Shown in pieces: positions 24,282-30,782 of a stretch of DNA of 64,000 bases. A program made the translations under genes and the position numbers. The notes under the pieces are model-generated. The model had not been told where the DNA came from and searched no databases. It worked only from the letters and a program-made list of their open reading frames with translations. This DNA comes from Polyangia bacterium (GTDB lineage: Bacteria; Myxococcota_A; Polyangia; Nannocystales; Nannocystaceae): contig JAUIFF010000022.1 in assembly GCA_030429545.1 (NCBI GenBank), positions 1 to 64,000 on the forward strand. Direction: 5' to 3'. Positions within the stretch are counted from its first letter, which is position 1. Each line of letters begins with the position of its first letter.

Positions 24282-25559
24282 GTGAGTATGGCTGAAGTCG
24301 GAGACGTGATTGTCGGACTGGATATCGGCACCACCAAGGTGGCGGCGATCATCGGCGAAGTGACCCCCAATGGCGTCGACATTATCGGTGTTGGCACCAG
24401 CCCCTCCGAAGGCCTGCGCCAGGGTGTGGTCGTCAATATCGAAGCGACGACCAACAGCATCTCGCGGGCGATCATGGAGGCCGAGCAAATGGCCGCCGTC
24501 GAGGTCCACTCGGTGTATGTCGGGTTGGCCGGCGGGCACATCCGCGGGTTTTCCAGCCTGGGCCAGGTCAGCATGCGCAACCGCGAGGTCACCCATGAGG
24601 ACGTCGCCCGCGTGCTCGAGCAGGCCAAGGCCGTCAACATCCCGCTCGACCGCCAGATCATCCACACCCTCCCGCTCGAGTACATGATCGACGGCCAGGG
24701 CCAGATCCGCGACCCGATCGGCATGAGCGGCGTGCGGATGGAAGTTCGTGCCCACGTCATCACAGCCGCGGTCACCAGCGTGCAAAATATCGTCAAGTGC
24801 TGCAACCGCGCCGGCCTCGATGTCATCGAAGTTGTGCTCGAGCCCCTCGCCAGCTCGACCTCGGTCCTGCACGAGGACGAGCGAGACCTAGGCGTCGCCC
24901 TGATCGACATTGGTGGAGGCACCACCGACCTGGCGATCTACGCCGAGGGACAAAATGTATTTACATCGGTCATCGTGATGGGTGGCCACCGGATCACCCA
25001 AGACGTCGCCCACGGACTGCACACCAGCGTATCCGAGGCCGAGGCGATCAAGCGCAAGCACGGCTGCGCGCTGGTCAGCATGGTCGACGGCGATGACATC
25101 ATCGAAGTCCCCGGTGTCGGTCCCCGGCCACCCCGCGAATTCCCCCGCCGGTTTTTGGCCGAAGTCATCGAGCCAAGGGTCGAAGAGATCCTGCTCCTCG
25201 CCCAGGAAGAACTCGGAGCCTCCGGGTTCATGGAACTCGCCGGCTCGGGGATCGTCCTCACCGGCGGCGCCAGCCAAATGGAAGGCATGGTCGAGATCAC
25301 CGAGGACATTTTCCAGATCCCGGTACGAGCCGGGATGCCCGTCGAAGGCGCGGCCCTGTCCGGGCGGCCAGATGTCTGCCTGACCAAGGGAGGCTTTGCC
25401 GGCGTCATCCAAAATCCAAAGTTCGCCACGGGTGTCGGGCTTGTGCTCTACGGAGCCGGCCATGAGCCACTGGCAACCCCCGAGGTGGCCTACCGCGGCA
25501 CCGACATGCGCCCGGGCATTGGCACCCGTGTCGCAAGTTGGTTTCGCGAGATGTTCTAA
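24282..25559 (+). CDS. ftsA: Cell division protein FtsA
   Basis: Actin-like ATPase of 425 residues: phosphate 1 VGLDIGTTKVAAIIGEV, the 1C subdomain with YVGLAGGHIRG, phosphate 2 LIDIGGGTTDLAIY, adenosine motif IVLTGGASQMEGM, and a C-terminal amphipathic membrane-targeting helix (GTRVASWFREMF). It anchors FtsZ to the membrane. The start is GTG 24282 or ATG 24288, just after ftsQ. In most bacteria ftsZ follows at once; here a small unrelated lipoprotein gene follows instead. Confidence 0.95.
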   Translation: MSMAEVGDVIVGLDIGTTKVAAIIGEVTPNGVDIIGVGTSPSEGLRQGVVVNIEATTNSISRAIMEAEQMAAVEVHSVYVGLAGGHIRGFSSLGQVSMRNREVTHEDVARVLEQAKAVNIPLDRQIIHTLPLEYMIDGQGQIRDPIGMSGVRMEVRAHVITAAVTSVQNIVKCCNRAGLDVIEVVLEPLASSTSVLHEDERDLGVALIDIGGGTTDLAIYAEGQNVFTSVIVMGGHRITQDVAHGLHTSVSEAEAIKRKHGCALVSMVDGDDIIEVPGVGPRPPREFPRRFLAEVIEPRVEEILLLAQEELGASGFMELAGSGIVLTGGASQMEGMVEITEDIFQIPVRAGMPVEGAALSGRPDVCLTKGGFAGVIQNPKFATGVGLVLYGAGHEPLATPEVAYRGTDMRPGIGTRVASWFREMF

Positions 25560-25677
25560 GGTTCCTGTCGATACAGGAACCAACATTGCCCCCGAAGCGT
25601 CGGTCGCACCCACGTCGACCGACGACAGCCCGTAAAACATGCTGAAAGATCCTCGGGCGAGTTGCCAATGAGTGTGC

Positions 25678-26106
25678 ATGGCAGCGAAAACCGCCAAGCA
25701 ACCGCGCCGAGGAATCGTCGCCGCAATCGCAGTTGGCCTGTTCGCAGTCGGCTGCGCCACCGGAACCTTCGACTTCAGTCGTTACGACCAGCCCACGATC
25801 CAAAGTGAGCCAATGGCCGAAGCAGGCGCCCTAGGCAAGGTTCAGGGGGTCGTACGCAACGATAAGCGCGGCGAAAAAGTCGATGATGCCCTCGTCGTAC
25901 TCGACTGCCCATGCCTATCGGGCTGGCGCGAGACGAAAACCAACGCGGATGGAATCTTCAAGTTTACCGACCTCCCACCAGGGGAGTACCGCGTGCAGGT
26001 ATTGACGGGACAAGCCGATGTCACCCGCAGCACAACCCTCAAACCCGGTTACCAGACCCGCATCGATTTTAACATCGACCCCTACAATGAGTTCAAGCGG
26101 ACCTGA
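25678..26106 (+). CDS. Small lipoprotein with carboxypeptidase-regulatory-like domain (paralogue 1)
   Basis: ATG 25678 gives a basic start, a signal (IVAAIAVGLFAVGCATGTFD) with lipobox VGC, and one Ig-like beta domain of the CarboxypepD_reg type (GVVRNDKRGEKVDDALVVL, the NADGIFKFTDLPPGEYRVQV signature, LTGQADVTRSTTL). Such domains stabilise or bind at the cell surface. The gene at 26954 is a paralogue with the same length and order. Between them is a duplicated noncoding element. Function unknown; probably outer-membrane attached. Confidence 0.8.
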   Translation: MAAKTAKQPRRGIVAAIAVGLFAVGCATGTFDFSRYDQPTIQSEPMAEAGALGKVQGVVRNDKRGEKVDDALVVLDCPCLSGWRETKTNADGIFKFTDLPPGEYRVQVLTGQADVTRSTTLKPGYQTRIDFNIDPYNEFKRT

Positions 26107-26264
26107 GCGGCGTAAAATACGTGTGGGTACAAATACAAAGGTAACCGCAAGCTTGCCGGTAGCGCTGAACGACTTCAAGTCACCTGATGCCCCGAATGGC
26201 CAATCACGAAGTCGACTCAGGTATTGCCAAGAGACAAAAAACAACTTCTCCGTGTTTCACCCCA

Positions 26265-26489
26265 AGTAACGAGCGCACAGCCCAGAGGCAAGAAGCAAAC
26301 CTCGTATCCGAACACGAAGAGCGGGTGACGCGGGGGTCCAGACGTCGACCGAGCACCGCACCGACCTCAACGCTTGTGACCGAGACAGCCATCTTCTATC
26401 TATATGTATAATCATAAAATTTCATCCAGTGCGGAGCACAGGCTCGGCGTGGGGTCCCGCGGCAGGACCCGTGGAGGTCCATCGAAGCT
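26265..26489. repeat. Duplicated noncoding element, copy A
   Basis: About 225 bp that recur at 26619-26842 with about 90% identity. It includes GAGCGCACAGCCCAGAGGCA, CGAACACGAAGAGCGGGTGA, an AT-rich core TATATGTATAATCA and a 3' part with GGGTCC/GGACCC able to form a hairpin. Frames on the minus strand are broken by a one-base difference in a G-run between the copies, so it is probably noncoding. Confidence 0.88.
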
Positions 26490-26618
26490 AGGTGCGCCTC
26501 TCCAACCCCAGGACAAACTTCACTGCGTGTCCATCGGCGTTAGGCCGCCTGTTTGGCCCCACAGTAGGGCTATTCGACGCCGGCACCGACGAGCGCCGTG
26601 TTCAGGACAAACTTTTTG

Positions 26619-26842
26619 AGTAGCGAGCGCACAGCCCAGAGGCAAGGACCAAACCTCGAATCCGAACACGAAGAGCGGGTGACGCGGGGGGTCCACACGT
26701 CGACCGAGCACCGCACCGACATCAACGCTTGTCACCGAGACAGCCACCATCTAGCTATATGTATAATCAAGAAATCATCCAGTGCGGAGCGCAGGCTCGG
26801 CGTGGGGTCCCGCGGCAGGACCCGTGGAGGCCCATCGAAGCT
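26619..26842. repeat. Duplicated noncoding element, copy B
   Basis: Second copy, 354 bp after copy A. It ends about 110 bp before the second lipoprotein paralogue. The spacer between the copies (26490-26618) has AGGACAAACTT at both ends and no recognised gene. Confidence 0.88.
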
Positions 26843-26953
26843 GGTTTCGTTGCTCACACTCCACGACGACTTCCGCTTTCGGTCCTCTGATTGGGACCGA
26901 CTGCGTTTCAGTCGTGCCTGTAAGATTCCATCGGGGATCATCAATGAAACAGC

Positions 26954-27376
26954 ATGGCAACAAAAAGACCCGTGCAATCGCGGCGAGGAAGTCTCGCTGC
27001 GGCTGTAATTGGCCTTGTAGCGGTCGCCTGTGCCTCCGGCACGTTTGATACGCGCGCACCCGACCATCCTCCGATTCGCAGCCAGCCCCAGCCAGAGGGC
27101 TCCCTAGCAACCCTCCAGGGTGTTGTTCGAGACAGCGGCGGGAGAAAACTTGCAGGTGCACTGATTGTCATACAATGTGCTTGTCTCGTGGGTGCACGCG
27201 AGATGCACACAAATCCGGATGGGATATTCCGTTTTTCTAGTCTCCCTCCCGGAACGTACACAATTCAGGCGTTGATCGGCCTCGCCGATATCACCCGTAT
27301 CGTACCCGTGGCGGCTGACTCAAAAGTTCGCAGCGATCTCCGGGTCGAACCTGAGCGGGCATACTACCGCACGTAA
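26954..27376 (+). CDS. Small lipoprotein with carboxypeptidase-regulatory-like domain (paralogue 2)
   Basis: Same layout as the 25678 gene: basic start, signal LAAAVIGLVAVACASGTFD with lipobox VAC, the shared ACASGTFD/GCATGTFD junction, then GVVRDSGGRKLAGALIVI, the signature NPDGIFRFSSLPPGTYTIQA and LIGLADITR. Overall identity with paralogue 1 looks like about 40%, so the duplication of the genes is old, while the noncoding copies A and B are recent. The next gene on the opposite strand is convergent, 8 bp away. Confidence 0.8.
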   Translation: MATKRPVQSRRGSLAAAVIGLVAVACASGTFDTRAPDHPPIRSQPQPEGSLATLQGVVRDSGGRKLAGALIVIQCACLVGAREMHTNPDGIFRFSSLPPGTYTIQALIGLADITRIVPVAADSKVRSDLRVEPERAYYRT

Positions 27377-27384
27377 GTTTGCAC

Positions 27385-27963
27385 CTACACCAATTTATGA
27401 CGCATTTCACGGAGCACAAATCGCGAAATCAGCCGCAGTGTATCGAGTACTCCGTCGCCGCGGTGGGCCACAGCTGTCTGATCGGGCAGTCCCTCGGGGT
27501 TGACGTAGCGGCGCAGTGTCGCCACATCGAGTGCATTTGGGGTATCGCGCTTGTTGTACTGAAACACCAGCGGCACCTGTAGGGCATGGTTTACGAGGTC
27601 CTGATACAGGGCTTCGCAGCTTTCGCAGTTGGCCTCGAGCCGTGATGATTGCGAATCGACGACTTGGACAATCCCATCGGCACCTCGCAGGATCAGGCGC
27701 CGGCTGGCGCCGTAGTGGATCTGCCCGGGCACCGTATAAAGGTGCAGGCGCACGCGAAAACCGGCGATTGACCCGAGCGAGACCGGCATGAAGTCGAAGA
27801 AGATCGTCCGCTCCTGTTCGGTTGCCAACTCGATCAGTTGGGCGCGACGATCGGGGCGCAGGCGGCCGTGGATGTAGCGGAGGTTGGTGGTTTTACCGGC
27901 CAGTCCGGCCCCGTAAAACACGATTTTGCAGTTGAGTTCCTGCGTTGCGTAGTTGAGAAACAT
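27385..27963 (-). CDS. MglA-family small GTPase
   Basis: The 192-residue protein is colinear with MglA of Myxococcus: NYATQELNCKIVFYG, P-loop GAGLAGKT at 18-25, RTIFFDFMP, LYTVPGQIHYGASRRLIL (switch II), VVDSQSSRLEANCES, and NKRD for guanine. MglA is a polarity switch for gliding and type IV pilus motility. This copy may be a paralogue because no mglB GTPase-activating partner lies next to it. A TetR operator-like site sits 75 bp before its start, so control by the neighbouring TetR protein is likely. Confidence 0.87.
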   Translation of the reverse strand: MFLNYATQELNCKIVFYGAGLAGKTTNLRYIHGRLRPDRRAQLIELATEQERTIFFDFMPVSLGSIAGFRVRLHLYTVPGQIHYGASRRLILRGADGIVQVVDSQSSRLEANCESCEALYQDLVNHALQVPLVFQYNKRDTPNALDVATLRRYVNPEGLPDQTAVAHRGDGVLDTLRLISRFVLREMRHKLV

Positions 27964-28037
27964 GATGATACACCTTCCCAGGCAGTTGCCTGTGATTCAC
28001 ACGATTGACATTTGGCCTCCAAATGGCAGTTTAATCA

Positions 28038-28049
28038 GACCTCTTGGTC
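28038..28049. promoter_or_regulatory. Third TetR operator-like site, in front of the GTPase gene
   Basis: GACCTCTTGGTC differs by one base from the GACCACTTGGTC upstream of the tetR gene. It lies in the larger palindrome CAGACC-TCTT-GGTCTG (28036-28051), 75 bp before the GTPase start. Confidence 0.6.
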
Positions 28050-28085
28050 TGAAAATGGATGTGCTTTACGCGACATTCCGCCGCG

Positions 28086-28156
28086 CTCGCACCCATCTGT
28101 CACCCGCACATCGCGTGCACGGTTTGGGCGAGGTTCAGGTGACAGATGGGTGCGAG
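28086..28156. terminator. 19-bp perfect inverted repeat after tetR
   Basis: Arms 28086-28104 and 28138-28156 (CTCGCACCCATCTGTCACC and complement) are separated by 33 nt. The right arm touches the tetR stop codon. There is no clear T-run, so it may be a Rho-independent-like stop, an RNA-protecting hairpin or an insertion remnant. Confidence 0.5.
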
Positions 28157-28738
28157 TTACTCGAGCACGGCCAGGGCGGTTGTCACCAACTGGCGCATCG
28201 CCGGGCGGCTCAAACCGGCACCGCGGCCCATTACCGAAAGTCCCATCAAACTGTTGACGAGGTGTCGGGCCATGGCCACCGGGTTGGCATCTGCTCGCAG
28301 TGCTCCTGCTTGCATTGCCCGCTCCAACACGCGTCGCAATGCCAGCTCTAGGGCACTCAAGTAATTGCGGACCTTGGTCGCCACTTCTTCGTCGCGCAAA
28401 CCCAGCTCTAGGGCAGCACTGGCCATCAAACACGCCCTTTTGTCGGTGCGCATAACGGCCGAGAGGTAGTGTTGACAAAACCCGTGGACCGCCGATAGCG
28501 AGGCATCTTCGCGGGCGAGGTGGTCATCGACCAGTGTCATGATGAGTTCGCGGTAGCGCTCTAAGACCGCGAGGTAGAGGCTGTGTTTGTCGCCGTAGGT
28601 GTCGTACAGACTCTGCCGGCGAATGCCCATGACCTCGAGCAGTTGTTTGAGCGACGTGCCTTCGTAGCCCTGTTGCCAGAACAGTTCCATCGCCCGCGCA
28701 AGCGCGAGTTCGGGGTCGAATTCCTTGACTCGGGGCAT
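28157..28738 (-). CDS. TetR/AcrR-family transcriptional regulator
   Basis: The N-terminal HTH is clear (FDPELALARAMELFWQQGYE, TSLKQLLEVMGIRRQSLYDTYGDKHSLYLAVL), followed by a helical ligand domain of about 140 residues (DKRACLMASAALELGL, the pattern of the AcrR/YxaF-like group). ATG 28738 (MPRVKEFDP) is the usual place for the start of this group and has GAGG upstream; ATGs at 28768 and 28780 would add residues and put the start inside the operator. Two matching palindromes lie just upstream, so it likely represses itself, and a third lies before the MglA-like gene. Ligand unknown. Confidence 0.88.
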   Translation of the reverse strand: MPRVKEFDPELALARAMELFWQQGYEGTSLKQLLEVMGIRRQSLYDTYGDKHSLYLAVLERYRELIMTLVDDHLAREDASLSAVHGFCQHYLSAVMRTDKRACLMASAALELGLRDEEVATKVRNYLSALELALRRVLERAMQAGALRADANPVAMARHLVNSLMGLSVMGRGAGLSRPAMRQLVTTALAVLE

Positions 28739-28774
28739 CTCGCGGACAACCTCAACAGCACCGTACATGTTTTG

Positions 28775-28813
28775 GACCATGTGGTCAAGATAAAGTTAAT
28801 AGACCACTTGGTC
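28775..28813. promoter_or_regulatory. Two TetR operator-like palindromes
   Basis: GACCATGTGGTC (28775-28786) and GACCACTTGGTC (28802-28813) share the GACCA-NN-TGGTC pattern and are 27 bp apart centre to centre, 37 and 64 bp before the tetR start. An AT-rich stretch between them (ATAAAGTTAAT) may hold the -10 region. Confidence 0.75.
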
Positions 28814-29139
28814 AAGATTAAATGTGTCTCATCGGCCCTGTATCGCTAAAAATCTTTCGGGCCGGTTGTCGGGGGCGGTTTGGAGCTTTCATGGTAGCTG
28901 CGAAACAGCACGCGACTGCAGGTGTACTCGATCAAACCGGAGTCGCTTGTTCGACACAACGCCTTCAAGATACTGGAGTACGTAAAAATAGCGTCCTTTG
29001 TCTTCCTCCTGTGTCGATGCGCCGACGATTTCATCGTGGCGCCTGAAGTATGAACATGCTGGACCATGAGCGGATTGTCCGACTTGACCGACGCCGAAGA
29101 CAGCTTGCCAAAGACAGCACGCCAACTTCAAAGTCCGTT

Positions 29140-29328
29140 GAGCGGGTGATGCGGGGGGTCCCGCGCTTCGACCGGGGGCCGCACCGAGAGTCCGCCTGGC
29201 CAACAAGACAACCCTCCGCCTCGCGACTTACACCTTTTTGAGTCACCACCGCCGTGCGCTCTGAGGCTCGAAGTGGTGACCGGACAATCCGACCCTCGCG
29301 GCAGGACCCGTGGAGCTCTATCGAAGCT
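29140..29328. repeat. Diverged third copy of the duplicated element (copy C)
   Basis: Two blocks match copies A and B: 29140-29195 (GAGCGGGTGATGCGGGGGGT, then TCGACC, GCACCGA) and 29295-29328 (CGCGGCAGGACCCGTGGAG, then ATCGAAGCT). The middle is unrelated and holds GTCACCAC/GTGGTGAC. The rest of the 28814-29477 gap holds nothing else I recognise apart from the promoter of the gene at 29478. Confidence 0.75.
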
Positions 29329-29477
29329 CTGTTTCCTCCAATAAATGAATATGCATGTTGGAGGGAGTGGGGTAGCTGGGGGTGCTTGACTGGTCACGGG
29401 CGATTTTCGCGTCTGGGGTGCTGGCTGTCGTCGGCAAATCAGCCCACTCGCCTAGGGACGCCGTGGTAGGATGGGCT

Positions 29478-30773
29478 ATGCAGATACATCGTTTGTTTGG
29501 CCTGGTGTTTGGCACTGGATTTCTCCTCGCCGGCTGTGGCAACGACAGCATGCAAACCTCGGCTACCACCACCGGCACGACGACCGCGGGTATGACAACC
29601 ACGACAGGGACAACGAGTGGCGAGTCGACAACCGAGGGGCCGACCACGGGCAGCGAAACCTCGGAGACAACCGAGGGCCCGCAAACCACCGGGGAGCCGA
29701 CCACGTCGGGTCCCACTACCACCGAGCCAACCACCGGCGACAGCGATACAGACACCGATACGGGCGAAAGTGACTCGGACACCGGTGAGAATTGTGTATG
29801 TGCACCGGGGACGGACCAGATCTATGTGCTGTCCGACGATAGCGAGTTGTGGATCTTCGACCCGCTGTTGCTGGAGTTTACCAAGATTGTCGACCTCAAG
29901 ACCGACCTCGGTTGTGTCGGTGTCGACACGACCTACTCGTTGGCGGTCGACCAAACCGGGGTGGCCTGGGTGCTGTTTGCCGAGCCCCGCGTGCTGCGTA
30001 CCGCCGACCCAATGCTGCCGGGCTCGTGCCAGGACCCGGGTGTCGACCTAGCTGGCTACGGCTACGACCTGTTTGGCATGGGGTTTGCCAACAACAGTGA
30101 GGTCGATGATTGCGAAAAACTGTATATGCATAGTTATACGGGCGACGGGCCCTTTAGCGAGGGCGAGGGTGTTGGTCGGCTCGGCGTGATCGACCCGCAA
30201 ACCCTGGTCGGTACGTCGATTGCCGATATCAACTATGACGGCGGCGAGCTGGCCGGGACTGGCGATGGTCGGCTGTTTGCGTTTGCCGGGGTCGACCCGG
30301 TCAAACTGGTCGAATATGACAAGGTCACTGGCGAGGTTTTGTACACGCTCCCGCTCGATGGCCTGCAAAAAACCAATGCCTCGGCGTTTGCCTTTTACGG
30401 CGGTGATTTTTACCTGTTTACCGAGTCGTTGCCGGTCGGTTGCGACACCTGCCTGGCCGAGACATGCCCGGCCGATTACGAGGCGTGTTTGCAGGACGAG
30501 GTTTGTAGCGAGCAGCTCGAATGCGTGATGGTTGAGGGGCAAATCACCGACGAGTGCGGGGGGCTGTTGTCGCAGGAACTCCACACCTGCTTAGAAACCT
30601 GTGTCGAGCCCTGCTTTCCGGCCAACTCCGAAAAGGTCAGCCAGGTGATTCATGTCGATTTTGACGAAAGCGACGGGCCAGGTAAGACCCGCACCGTGGT
30701 GGTCGAAGCCGGGCCTATCCGCGTGGTCGGGGCCAGCAGCTCGACCTGTGTCCCCGTCGATCCGCCGCAGTAA
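29478..30773 (+). CDS. Lipoprotein with Thr/Gly/Glu/Asp-rich linker
   Basis: Lipobox LLAGC gives a lipoprotein, then about 85 residues of low-complexity TTGTT/TEGPTTG/DTDTD sequence, then a domain with repeated short beta stretches (DQIYVLSDDSELWIFDPLL, YSLAVDQTGVAWVL, GRLFAFAGVDPVKLVEYD) that look like propeller blades, ending in a Cys-rich part with eleven cysteines (CDTCLAETCPADYEACLQDE). The layout is common for surface lipoproteins of this kind of myxobacterium; function unknown. The start codon overlaps one copy of the window-wide 10-mer. It is convergent with the next gene, 9 bp away. Confidence 0.8.
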   Translation: MQIHRLFGLVFGTGFLLAGCGNDSMQTSATTTGTTTAGMTTTTGTTSGESTTEGPTTGSETSETTEGPQTTGEPTTSGPTTTEPTTGDSDTDTDTGESDSDTGENCVCAPGTDQIYVLSDDSELWIFDPLLLEFTKIVDLKTDLGCVGVDTTYSLAVDQTGVAWVLFAEPRVLRTADPMLPGSCQDPGVDLAGYGYDLFGMGFANNSEVDDCEKLYMHSYTGDGPFSEGEGVGRLGVIDPQTLVGTSIADINYDGGELAGTGDGRLFAFAGVDPVKLVEYDKVTGEVLYTLPLDGLQKTNASAFAFYGGDFYLFTESLPVGCDTCLAETCPADYEACLQDEVCSEQLECVMVEGQITDECGGLLSQELHTCLETCVEPCFPANSEKVSQVIHVDFDESDGPGKTRTVVVEAGPIRVVGASSSTCVPVDPPQ

Positions 30774-30782
30774 CAGCAGCGC

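Noticed and set aside
26204..26750. Two similar small minus-strand frames starting AVSVTSV in copies A and B
   Set aside because: They agree for about 20 codons and then shift frame at a G-run, so the similarity comes from the DNA repeat.
26265..26842. Insertion sequence
   Set aside because: No transposase frame and no clear terminal inverted repeats; kept as a noncoding repeat only.
27385..27963. Calling the GTPase gene mglA itself
   Set aside because: The motifs match, but no mglB is adjacent and myxobacteria have several MglA-like paralogues; family name only.
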